NCBI GenBank assembly: GCA_947587925.1
Contig: CANPYF010000004.1
Location: forward strand, 1-34,265
DNA from: an uncultured Ruminococcus sp.
GTDB taxonomy: Bacteria > Bacillota > Clostridia > Oscillospirales > Ruminococcaceae
Length of the DNA stretch: 34,265 bases
Direction: 5' to 3'
In this document: positions 16,925 to 25,411 of the stretch, one piece after another
How positions within the stretch are numbered: the stretch's first letter is position 1
Layout: the number at the start of each line of letters is the position of its first letter
The notes under the pieces: model-generated
The model's database searches: none
The model's input: only the letters and a program-made list of their open reading frames with translations
Told to the model about the DNA's origin: nothing
Program-made: the position numbers and the translations under genes

Positions 16925-18376
16925 CTAAAATCTTACAAATAGTGCAGGATCTGTCACATAGCCGTCGTATCTGAGTTCAAAGTGAGTATGCGTGCCTGTT
17001 GAAAAACCTGTCGAACCCATAAGACCGATAACATCGCCTTCTTTGACCTTATCGCCGACTTCGACAGACGCAGACGACAGATGTCCGTACAGCGTCAGAA
17101 AACCGTTTCCATGGTCTATTATTACAAAATTTCCGTATCCGCCTCCGCAGCCGCAGGACCCGCTTTTACCGTAATTATGCACGCAGCTGTTATTTGTCCT
17201 GACTACCTCACCCGCTTCGGCGGCAGTTACAGGCACTCCGCTCTCTCCGGGAATATCCAGACCCTTGTGATATGCTCCCCACCTTGCTCCTACGCCTGAT
17301 GAAACATAGTAATGTCCCGCCACGGGCCATTTAAATGTATAGGAACATTCCGTATCTGGAATGACCTCGCCTGCCGCTATCCTTTCGTTTATCGACTCGC
17401 GCAGTCCGCTCAGCGCTTCGGCAGCGCGCTTTTCGGTTTCCAGTCTTACCGTTTCGTCATCATTATTGCCGTAAGTACCCTTCAAAAGATCGTCAAGGAT
17501 ACCTTCGTAAGAATATATCTCATTTTCAAATATCAGCTGCTGCTCTTCAAGTTTTTTCTGTTCATCTTTATAAAGCTGCTTTGTTTCGGAACTTGAATTA
17601 TACAATTCGGCAAGTTCGGCGCGCTGTTCGTCAAGTTCGCGTGATCGGTTTTCATATTCTGCCGATTCCGCATTAAGTTCCTCCAGACGCTTTTCATATT
17701 CCGCCTTTTTCTCGACAAGCGAATCAAGGACGCTCTCGTCATGATCCGCCACACGCTTTACAAGTTCTGTACGCATAAGTACGTCAAAGAAATCTCCCGA
17801 ACTCAACAGCACATCTGTATAGCTGAGATCGCCCGCGATATACATAGCTCTCAGGCGTTTTTTATAATTTTCAACGCCTGAATCTATCTCTTTTTTCAAA
17901 GCCTCCGCCGATTCTCTTTCAGAAGCGATACTCATTTGAAGTTCTGTCATATAGGAATTTATTACTTGATTTTTTTCATTAAGAGTATTTATTTTTTCAA
18001 GTAAAAGCATCTGCTTTTCGCTTTCATCGGCTATAATGCTCTCGCCGTCAGCAAGCTGCTGCTCTATCTCCTGCTGCTTCTGATTAAGTTCGTTAAGCTT
18101 ATCCGTATAACCGCTCGTGTCTATCGAGGGCAGTTCGGACTGCTCTTCTGCCGAGCCGTCATAAACAGTCTCACTGTCATCCGAGACCGATTGGTCATAG
18201 CTGCTGTCAGATGAAGGCTCATCCTCGGCAGGTACAGATATCTCACTGTCGGAAACGCTGTCCCCAAGTTCGGTGACAGCGTCAATGGGATCTGCCGATG
18301 CCAACTCCGCCGAAAAGGTCATTGCAGCCGCGCCGCATACTGCACACAGCGCTAATACTTGTTTGATCCTATTCAT
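16925..18376 (-). CDS. Coiled-coil LytM/M23 peptidoglycan hydrolase-like protein (CwlO/PcsB/EnvC-type architecture), paralog 1
   Basis: Signal peptide, acidic linker, long coiled coil, C-terminal M23 'VGARWGAYHKGLDIPGESGVPVTAAEAGEVV...NFVIIDHGNGFLTLYGHLSS...GSTGFSTGTHTHFELR'. Confidence 0.93.
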   Translation of the reverse strand: MNRIKQVLALCAVCGAAAMTFSAELASADPIDAVTELGDSVSDSEISVPAEDEPSSDSSYDQSVSDDSETVYDGSAEEQSELPSIDTSGYTDKLNELNQKQQEIEQQLADGESIIADESEKQMLLLEKINTLNEKNQVINSYMTELQMSIASERESAEALKKEIDSGVENYKKRLRAMYIAGDLSYTDVLLSSGDFFDVLMRTELVKRVADHDESVLDSLVEKKAEYEKRLEELNAESAEYENRSRELDEQRAELAELYNSSSETKQLYKDEQKKLEEQQLIFENEIYSYEGILDDLLKGTYGNNDDETVRLETEKRAAEALSGLRESINERIAAGEVIPDTECSYTFKWPVAGHYYVSSGVGARWGAYHKGLDIPGESGVPVTAAEAGEVVRTNNSCVHNYGKSGSCGCGGGYGNFVIIDHGNGFLTLYGHLSSASVEVGDKVKEGDVIGLMGSTGFSTGTHTHFELRYDGYVTDPALFVRF

Positions 18377-18444
18377 AATTACTCCTTTTTTCAGCCACAG
18401 AAACGTATGCTTATGCAGTAATTATATCATACCCTCCGCGCGAA

Positions 18445-19956
18445 TTATACATAATTTTGCGGATCGTAAGCCGTTCCGTTGATCCTGACCTCAAAATGCG
18501 TATGAGGTCCTGTCGAATATCCTGTCGAACCGACCGTTCCGAGTACATCGCCCTTTTCAACGTGCTGTCCCTCAACAACGCTGATGTGTTCGGAATGACC
18601 GTAAAGCGTCCAGTATCCGTCACCATGATCTATTATGCAGTAATTTCCGTATCCTCCGCCGCAGCCGCAGCTGTAATTTTTTCCGTAATCATGCGGACAA
18701 GTGTTTGAAGCAAGTATAACCGTACCCGAATCCGCCGCTACTATATTTGCTCCTCTAATATTCGGAGAATATATGTCTATTCCCTTATGATATGCTCCCC
18801 ATCTCCAGCCTACGCCGTATGAGATATGATAAAATCCGGGTACGGGCCATGTAAACCGCGACTTGGGTACATATCCGTATGCGGCATTGGGATCTGCTCC
18901 CGATGTATTAGTATTAGTGTTTGAATTACCATTCGGATCTGTATTATTGTTGTTATTATCCGTATTAGTATCAGGAGAATCGTTATCGCCGCCGTTTGAT
19001 GTATTGTTATCAGATCCGTCCGAAGGCTTCTGAGTCTGGTTATTCTGCTGTTGCGCAGCCTCCTGTTTCTTACGTTCCTCTTCTGCCTTCTTTTTTTCTT
19101 CCTCCTGCTTCTTTTTCAGAGCCTCGCGCTCTTCATACAGCTTTTGCAGATCAGCTTCAAACTGCTCTTGTTCCTTTTCTACCTGTTCACGGTTTTTCTC
19201 ATATGACGCCTTATCCTCTTCAAGCGATTTAAGATTTTCCTCGCTTTGTGAATAGAGTTCCTCGAGTTTGACGATCTGAGCCTGCTGCTTAACACGCCGT
19301 TCTTCAAGTTCGGCGTACTGTTCTTCAAGCTCGGTCTTTTCGGTTTTAAGCGTTTCAAGCTGACTCTCATATTCCGTCTTTTTCTCGATAAGTTTGTCGA
19401 TAAGATCGGCGTCATGTCCCGCGACACGTTTGACCAGTTCAAGTTTCATAAGCATATCGTAAAAATCCGATGCGCCGATTAGTATATCGGTATATGTATC
19501 GCCGCCCGCGATATAAAATGCTCTTAAACGTTTTTGAAGATCGTCTACTCCGCTCTCTATTTCCTGTTCCTTTTGCTGAGTATCAGTTTCCATCTGAGCG
19601 ATAAGTTCTTCATTATCCGCTATCTGATCTTCAAGTTCACTGATAGAATCCGCAAGCTTGTGCAGAGTTTCCTCGACCGTATCTATCTGATCGGATATAG
19701 CCTGCTGCTTTTCCTCCTGATCGGCAATATCGTCAGAAGCCGCGCTTATAAGTTCGTCAAGTTCCGCCTGCTTTTCTTCAAGATCGGAAAGTTCCTTTTC
19801 CGTTTCATTTATTGCACTTTCGTTTTCCTTTGCAGCCTTGTTGGTATCCGCTGACGCTATACCGAGCGCATTTCTGTTTTGTGTAAACAGAGTCAGCGCA
19901 AGCACCATAGCCGCCGCGAGTGCAGCTGTCCTCTTTGCCGCTGAATAAACCGACAT
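18445..19956 (-). CDS. Coiled-coil LytM/M23 peptidoglycan hydrolase-like protein, paralog 2
   Basis: Signal peptide, coiled coil, Asn/Thr/Gly-rich linker, M23 'GWRWGAYHKGIDIYSPNIRGANIVAADSGTVI...YCIIDHGDGYWTLYGHSEH...GSTGYSTGPHTHFEVR'. Confidence 0.93.
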   Translation of the reverse strand: MSVYSAAKRTAALAAAMVLALTLFTQNRNALGIASADTNKAAKENESAINETEKELSDLEEKQAELDELISAASDDIADQEEKQQAISDQIDTVEETLHKLADSISELEDQIADNEELIAQMETDTQQKEQEIESGVDDLQKRLRAFYIAGGDTYTDILIGASDFYDMLMKLELVKRVAGHDADLIDKLIEKKTEYESQLETLKTEKTELEEQYAELEERRVKQQAQIVKLEELYSQSEENLKSLEEDKASYEKNREQVEKEQEQFEADLQKLYEEREALKKKQEEEKKKAEEERKKQEAAQQQNNQTQKPSDGSDNNTSNGGDNDSPDTNTDNNNNNTDPNGNSNTNTNTSGADPNAAYGYVPKSRFTWPVPGFYHISYGVGWRWGAYHKGIDIYSPNIRGANIVAADSGTVILASNTCPHDYGKNYSCGCGGGYGNYCIIDHGDGYWTLYGHSEHISVVEGQHVEKGDVLGTVGSTGYSTGPHTHFEVRINGTAYDPQNYV

Positions 19957-19985
19957 GATCTTTTCCTCCGTTAAAATGCGAAAAG

Positions 19986-20007
19986 CTGTGCTTTTTTATA
20001 AGCACAG
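19986..20007 (-). terminator. Hairpin between ftsX and the M23 gene (possible attenuator/partial terminator)
   Basis: CTGTGCTT-TTTTAT-AAGCACAG, followed on the minus strand by CTTTTCGCATTTT. Confidence 0.55.
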
Positions 20008-20052
20008 ATCCCGCACACAATTAAGTCTTTTCCTTCACCGACTGTCCTATTA

Positions 20053-20961
20053 TCATACTTTAAGATGTTTTCCTGCGCTGATAGATGTACCCAGAGCGCC
20101 TATTACCGCTCCTGCCATAAGATAAGCCACGGTCACCTTTACAAGCATATCGTTAAACGGATACAGATTATCTACGCCGAGTATGCTCCAAAGGCTCATA
20201 TCGTTTTCAAAGATACCGTATACGCTTTCATAAGCAAATTTTGTAAGCAGAAGCGCCGCACCCGCCGCGAGAACTCCCACGACCATACCCTCGATAAAGA
20301 AAGGTATGCGGATAAAAGTGTTGTTTGCGCCGACATACTTCATTATGTTTATCTCTTTGCGTCTTGAAAAAACGCTTGCGCGTGTGGTATTTGAAATAAT
20401 TATCAAACATACAACGATAAGTGCGGCAATGACTGCCGTCATGATTATCATTATAATATTTTTAATGCTGACAAGCTGATTGGCAAATTCTGTAGGGCTT
20501 TTAACGGTATCGACATTTTCAAGCGAGCCGATTACCAGTGCGGTATCAGCCATTTGACCTATATCCTTTACTGTTACTCTGAACGTATCGGGCAGCGGGT
20601 TTTCGTCCTCGGAATATCTGAACAGATCCTGCTGTTCCTCTTTCATATCCGATTTCATTTTTTCCCATGCTTCGTCTTTTGAATAAAACCGTACTTCGGC
20701 TATGTTGGGTATCTGCTCTATCTGAGATCTGAGCTGATCCTGCTGTTCTTGGGTTATTCCGTCCTTGATTATAACAGCCGCTTCGCTCTGATCTTCGATA
20801 CCCTCGATTATTCTGTTAAGATTTATGGTAGCAAGCACCGAAACGCCGACCATGAGCAGCGATACAAGTATTATGCAAAATGATGCAAATGACATCATTC
20901 TGTTTCTCCAGATGCTTTTCATACCTTGTCCGACAAGGTATCTTGCACTGCTAATTTTCAT
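20053..20961 (-). CDS. ftsX: Permease-like cell division protein FtsX
   Basis: 'YLVGQGMKSIWRNRMMSFASFCIILVSLLMVG', 'FYSKDEAWEKMK', four-TM topology, overlaps ftsE. Confidence 0.93.
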   Translation of the reverse strand: MKISSARYLVGQGMKSIWRNRMMSFASFCIILVSLLMVGVSVLATINLNRIIEGIEDQSEAAVIIKDGITQEQQDQLRSQIEQIPNIAEVRFYSKDEAWEKMKSDMKEEQQDLFRYSEDENPLPDTFRVTVKDIGQMADTALVIGSLENVDTVKSPTEFANQLVSIKNIIMIIMTAVIAALIVVCLIIISNTTRASVFSRRKEINIMKYVGANNTFIRIPFFIEGMVVGVLAAGAALLLTKFAYESVYGIFENDMSLWSILGVDNLYPFNDMLVKVTVAYLMAGAVIGALGTSISAGKHLKV

Positions 20962-21640
20962 TTTCTGCCGAGCCTCCTATCACCTCATCGAACGCTATGC
21001 TTCCGTGATTGATATTTATTATTCTTCCGCCGAAGTAACGGACAAGATCATGCTCATGAGTGACCATAAGCACCGTTGTGCCGCATTCGTTTATGCTTCT
21101 CAGAAGATCTACTATCTCATACGAAAGCGTGGGGTCTATATTTCCCGTAGGCTCGTCCGCAATAATAAGCTTAGGGTCGTTGACAAGAGCGCGTGCAAGC
21201 GCGACTCTCTGCTGTTCGCCTCCCGAAAGCTCGGTCGGGTACGCCTTTGCTTTATCCTGTAATCCCACAAGACTGATAACATACGGTACGCGGCTCCTGA
21301 TATATTTTGAAGGCGCGTCTATAACTCTCAGAACAAACGCAACGTTTTCATATACCGTCATTGTGGGTATAAGTCTGAAATCCTGGAAAACAACTCCGAT
21401 AGTACGGCGCAGCGCGGGTATCTTTCCTCTTCTGAGTTTTGAAAGATTAAATCCGTTGACCATTACCGTTCCGCTCGTTGCATTTATTTCCTTTAGTATC
21501 AGTTTGATAAGCGTTGATTTGCCTGCACCCGAAGAACCGACGACAAATGCAAAATCTCCGTCGTTTATCTTCAGATTGATCTTATTGAGAGCGTCAACGC
21601 CGCTTGAATAAGTAACCGATACGTCTTTAAATTCTACCAA
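20951..21640 (-). CDS. ftsE: Cell division ATP-binding protein FtsE, probable TTG start
   Basis: 'VEFKDVSVTYSSGVDALNKINLKINDGDFAFVVGSSGAGKSTLIKL', 'ELSGGEQQRVALARALVNDPKLIIADEPTGNID'; TTG at 21640 preceded by GAGGTGA. Confidence 0.93.
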   Translation of the reverse strand: MVEFKDVSVTYSSGVDALNKINLKINDGDFAFVVGSSGAGKSTLIKLILKEINATSGTVMVNGFNLSKLRRGKIPALRRTIGVVFQDFRLIPTMTVYENVAFVLRVIDAPSKYIRSRVPYVISLVGLQDKAKAYPTELSGGEQQRVALARALVNDPKLIIADEPTGNIDPTLSYEIVDLLRSINECGTTVLMVTHEHDLVRYFGGRIININHGSIAFDEVIGGSAENEN

Positions 21641-21664
21641 AATAATTTCACCTCGAAAAAAACT

Positions 21665-21693
21665 ATTCTGCACCTAAAATATATTTATGTCAA
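21665..21693 (-). promoter_or_regulatory. ftsE promoter
   Basis: Minus strand TTGACA (21693-21688) - 17 nt - CAGAAT (21670-21665). Confidence 0.6.
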
Positions 21694-21899
21694 AAGGATG
21701 CAGCGTTAAATTACACAATGTCAGAATTTCAATACAAAAGGCTGATCTGAACGGGCGATGTGTCAAGAGAAGGATCTCGTACCCCGCGTTTTTCCGCTCA
21801 GCCAGCCGCAATGCATTCCGTTAGAAGTGGAGAAAGCTTCAGACTGCAAAAGTCTTAAAACAATTTCTTGCTATGCAAAGCACGGTGATAAAACCGTCA

Positions 21900-22985
21900 T
21901 CAGAATTTTGCCGGATTTGCAGCAAGATATTTTCTTACCATAAGCGCTATCCTGAAAATAATAGCGTGATCGAATTCCCTCAGATCAAGTCCCGTAAGTT
22001 TCTTTATTTTTTCAAGTCTGTAGACCAGCGTGTTGCGGTGAACGAACAGTTTTCTTGAAGTTTCGGAAACATTCAGATTGTTTTCAAAGAATTTTTGTAT
22101 AGTAAAAAGCGTTTCATGATCGAGTGATTCGATACTTCCCTTTTTAAATACTTCTTTAAGGAAGGTCTCGCAAAGGGTAGTAGGAAGATGATATATCAGT
22201 CTTGCAATACCCAGATTATCATAAGAAACTATTACCTTATCGGTATCAAAGACCTTGCCGACTTCAAGAGCGGTCTGAGCCTCCTTAAAGCTGCGCGAAA
22301 GATCCTTGACGCTTTCCACAACAGTACCTATGCCTACGTTTACTCTTGTATAGAATTCGCCGCTGAGCGTATCCGAAATGCTTCTTGCAAGTTTTTCAAG
22401 ATCCTTTGAATCTATGCCGCTTGCGACTTCTTTAACAAGAACGATGTCGCTTTCCGTGATGTTAAATACAAAATCCTTATTTTTATCAGGGAAAAGATTC
22501 TGTATCACGTCATAAGCGGAGACCTCGTTGGAAACAACGATCCTGATAAGAAGCACCACCCTTGAAACATCCGAATTAAAATGCAGCTCGCGTGCTTTTA
22601 CATGAATATCTCCGGGAAGAACATTGTCAAGAACAACGTTCTTAATAAAATTGTTTCTGTCATATTTTTCATCGTAATATTGCTTGATAGACGCAAGAGA
22701 AATGGCAAGGATACTTGCATATTTTGCGGAAACCTCGTCTGTACCCTCAACAAACACGGCATAATCCGGTTTTATGTGAGAACCGAACGGTTTATATGTA
22801 AATCCGTCACGGACAAAAATATCGTGACTGTCGCTCAGATCGAGCGAAACAAACTCATTTGTTGATCCCACCTGAGATATTTCCGAGCAAGCTATTATAG
22901 TTGCTGTTTCATCTATGACTCCAATAGTGCAGTCAATGGTCTCGCGCATTTGATGTATTACATTCTGAAACAATCTGTTGGACAT
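21900..22985 (-). CDS. PucR/CdaR-like transcriptional regulator with C-terminal HTH
   Basis: C-terminal 'TIQKFFENNLNVSETSRKLFVHRNTLVYRLEKIKKLTGLDLREFDHAIIFRIALM' is the PucR-type HTH; start 22985 with AAGGAG. Confidence 0.85.
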   Translation of the reverse strand: MSNRLFQNVIHQMRETIDCTIGVIDETATIIACSEISQVGSTNEFVSLDLSDSHDIFVRDGFTYKPFGSHIKPDYAVFVEGTDEVSAKYASILAISLASIKQYYDEKYDRNNFIKNVVLDNVLPGDIHVKARELHFNSDVSRVVLLIRIVVSNEVSAYDVIQNLFPDKNKDFVFNITESDIVLVKEVASGIDSKDLEKLARSISDTLSGEFYTRVNVGIGTVVESVKDLSRSFKEAQTALEVGKVFDTDKVIVSYDNLGIARLIYHLPTTLCETFLKEVFKKGSIESLDHETLFTIQKFFENNLNVSETSRKLFVHRNTLVYRLEKIKKLTGLDLREFDHAIIFRIALMVRKYLAANPAKF

Positions 22986-23515
22986 GATATCATTTCTCCT
23001 TTTCGGGTTTTTGACAGCCCGACGCATATTTTTAGGCATAATAAGGTCAAGCAACGTGTATAACATTATTATAACAAAAAAAAACGCGAATTTCAAGTGC
23101 TTTGCGGTAAAAATGTTTAAAAGCCGTTTATCCTGCGGCAAGGCATTTTCATCATCGTCTGCACTATATATTACAAATTGTAACATACTTAAAGCGATTA
23201 TGTGTGAACGAATTGTTAAAATCTTGTTTTTTCATCTATTTTTCAGATTAACAACACCATTACAAGTGTATTTTTCGGCAAAAAGATTACAAAATAATTA
23301 CTTTTAAATTTTTATTTAAGTTTTTGTGAACAATAATCTTTTTAAAAAATTCCATAGAAAAACGCCGTGATATGCTCAGATCGTCTTTAGCGTCCGTGCA
23401 TATTTACGGATAAATCGAGTGTCGGCATTTGGAATCCGTTTTTATAACAGTAATATCCAATATGGTATACTATGATAAACAGAAAAAATACGTCATGATA
23501 AAGGAGGTAAAAAAC

Positions 23516-23653
23516 ATGAATGAAATCGGAAAGGGTATGCTTGTGATCCTGATCATTTTATATATAGTATCGCCGATCGACTTTGCTCCCGGACCGGTCG
23601 ATGATGCTATCGCTCTTTTACTTGGTCTGGCGGCGGCGAAGAGGTTGGATTGA
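23516..23653 (+). CDS. Short DUF1232/YkvA-like membrane protein (45 aa)
   Basis: 'MNEIGKGMLVILIILYIVSPIDFAPGPVDDAIALLLGLAAAKRLD'; SD AAAGGAGG; start corrected from ORF-track 23429. Confidence 0.75.
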   Translation: MNEIGKGMLVILIILYIVSPIDFAPGPVDDAIALLLGLAAAKRLD

Positions 23654-23720
23654 AAGGGGAAAATTATCAATAAAACATATTCATTAAAATTTTTCTATAA
23701 ATAATAAAAAGGATCGGAAA

Positions 23721-23746
23721 AAGGCAATGCCCCGAAGCATTGCCTT
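23721..23746. terminator. Bidirectional terminator between convergent genes
   Basis: AAGGCAATGC-CCCGAA-GCATTGCCTT, 10-bp perfect stem, followed by CATTTTTC. Confidence 0.85.
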
Positions 23747-23763
23747 CATTTTTCATAAACCTA

Positions 23764-24237
23764 TTAAATTTCGTCCGCAAGATTTACTATCTTTTTGCCC
23801 TGTTTTTCGGCATAACGTATCGTTGAATAAGCTCCGCCGCTTTTGTGCTGTATACAGCATATTACAAGATCCGAGCGGTCGATCATGCTGCGGTTGCGTA
23901 CTTGGATAGCCGACTTAGGGTGAGCCTTGGACGATTCGGCGCACACCTCGACTTCATCATAATATTTAAGGTACTCTTCTTCGTTGTCGCGGTATTCGGC
24001 TTTCATGTATGGCAGGACAAGGGTGAAATGAGCATTGCCGTAGGCATGATCGGATATCGCCTTTTTGACGGCTGCCGAAGCGAGCATATCAAACTCCCCT
24101 TCCCGTCCGACCAGAAACTCCACATACTCCTTTTGCGTTATAATATCGCGCAGGAGCTTGTCAAGGCGGTTACCGATCTCCGTTCCGTGCTCAACGTACC
24201 TGTGTCCGAAAAAGCTGACTGTATAAATGTTCATCAT
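23764..24237 (-). CDS. SLOG-superfamily (DUF1273/YpsA-like) protein
   Basis: 'TVSFFGHRYVEHGTEIGNRLDKLLRDII...EFLVGREGEFDMLASAAVKKA...RNRSMIDRSDLVICCIQHKSGGAYSTIRYAEKQGKKIVNL'; start within ORF at MMNIYTV. Confidence 0.8.
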   Translation of the reverse strand: MMNIYTVSFFGHRYVEHGTEIGNRLDKLLRDIITQKEYVEFLVGREGEFDMLASAAVKKAISDHAYGNAHFTLVLPYMKAEYRDNEEEYLKYYDEVEVCAESSKAHPKSAIQVRNRSMIDRSDLVICCIQHKSGGAYSTIRYAEKQGKKIVNLADEI

Positions 24238-24380
24238 CACTATACACCTCATACTAAATAATGTCTGTTTGAAAATATTATAACACATAAAACATAACTT
24301 TGTCAATAGCCTATAAAGCAAATATATATTCCGATCAATGCTTTTTATCCAAAATTTTTCATAAAAATCCCCTCACCCCA

Positions 24381-24409
24381 TTGACAAACCGACCAATATA
24401 TGCTAAAAT
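24381..24409 (+). promoter_or_regulatory. Promoter for the lipoprotein gene
   Basis: TTGACA (24381-24386) - 17 nt - TAAAAT (24404-24409). Confidence 0.75.
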
Positions 24410-24582
24410 ATAAAAAATGATCTATGATAACGAATGGTTTTTGATGTCAGATATACCCTTTATAAATATTATCAAAAACAGCCGATCGGGAGAATTTCAA
24501 ACTGGTCGGTGATTTTATTATGAGGTCTATTTTAAACTGCAAAAGAATTTAAAAAGAAAATTTTTAAAAGGGAGATTTTAAA

Positions 24583-25236
24583 ATGTATAAAAAACTCATT
24601 GCCGTATTGACCGCCGCCTTTTTGTTTACCTCCTGTGGTATGCCTGACGCTGTTAATAAAAAAATAGACAAAGCAAAAGAAAAGGTAAAGGAAAAAGTAA
24701 GTGAAGCAGAAGAGAAGTTTTCTGATAAAATGGAGGATATTTATGGAGAATCTTCTTTAGATGAGGGAAAAAGAATTGCAAAAGAAGTAGGACAGAATGT
24801 CTTAACGGCAATTCAAAATGAAGATGTGGACGCGCTTGCAGGTCTATTTTGTCAGTACACGGTCGATGAATATGGCGATAATTTAAAACCCGAAATACAA
24901 AATTTATTTGATTATTTTGACGGTGAAATTATTTCCTATGATGAAATAGAAACAAGGTCAGGTCCTGCTAAAACAACCGCAGAAGATGGACCGGTTATTT
25001 TCTCTTATTGCGCGATAATTGGAAATGTCATTACTGATAAGGGAACCAATTACTCGATCAGTTGCAAAGGCTATACTATATATAAAGACCATCCGGAATT
25101 AGTCGGTTTTGTAACACTTTATGTTTATGATATGGATAAATCCGAATACATTATTGAACACGATACTACCGGTAATATTGATGATTCTGAGTTTTCATAT
25201 CATATAAGAACTTTGCCGCAAGAAGATTTAGTATAG
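24583..25236 (+). CDS. Lipoprotein, DUF5104-like, unknown function
   Basis: Lipobox 'FLFTSCGMP', Lys/Glu-rich stalk, C-terminal globular domain; family name recalled, not searched. Confidence 0.7.
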   Translation: MYKKLIAVLTAAFLFTSCGMPDAVNKKIDKAKEKVKEKVSEAEEKFSDKMEDIYGESSLDEGKRIAKEVGQNVLTAIQNEDVDALAGLFCQYTVDEYGDNLKPEIQNLFDYFDGEIISYDEIETRSGPAKTTAEDGPVIFSYCAIIGNVITDKGTNYSISCKGYTIYKDHPELVGFVTLYVYDMDKSEYIIEHDTTGNIDDSEFSYHIRTLPQEDLV

Positions 25237-25291
25237 TACCCGCCAAAACTCAAAATAGGCTGCGGTAATATTTTTAAATTATAGTACTCAA

Positions 25292-25324
25292 CTGACAAAT
25301 ATTGATTTTTACAATATTTGTCAG
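25292..25324. promoter_or_regulatory. Perfect 13-bp inverted repeat, candidate operator upstream of the hybrid kinase promoter
   Basis: CTGACAAATATTG-ATTTTTA-CAATATTTGTCAG; AT-rich, no downstream T tract. Confidence 0.6.
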
Positions 25325-25330
25325 CCGCTC

Positions 25331-25359
25331 TTGACAATTTATATAATATATGTTATAAT
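25331..25359 (+). promoter_or_regulatory. Perfect-consensus, extended -10 promoter for the hybrid kinase
   Basis: TTGACA (25331-25336) - 17 nt ending in TGT - TATAAT (25354-25359). Confidence 0.88.
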
Positions 25360-25411
25360 TTCAATAGTTTGGTTTTGTTTAAAACAACCGTATTCAAAGG
25401 AGTGAAATGTC

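Noticed and set aside
18880-19060. Asn/Thr/Gly/Asp-rich repeat tract as a microsatellite or repeat array
   Set aside because: In-frame low-complexity linker inside the M23 paralog 2 protein; explained by protein architecture
21758-22058. Short plus-strand ORFs between ftsE and the pucR-like gene
   Set aside because: No SD, no conserved motifs, and the second overlaps the pucR-like coding region in antisense
24417-24512. 31-aa ORF (MIYDNEWFLMSDIPFINIIKNSRSGEFQTGR) in the leader of the DUF5104-like gene
   Set aside because: Nearly coincident with the predicted transcription start, no SD, no recognisable motif; length not above chance
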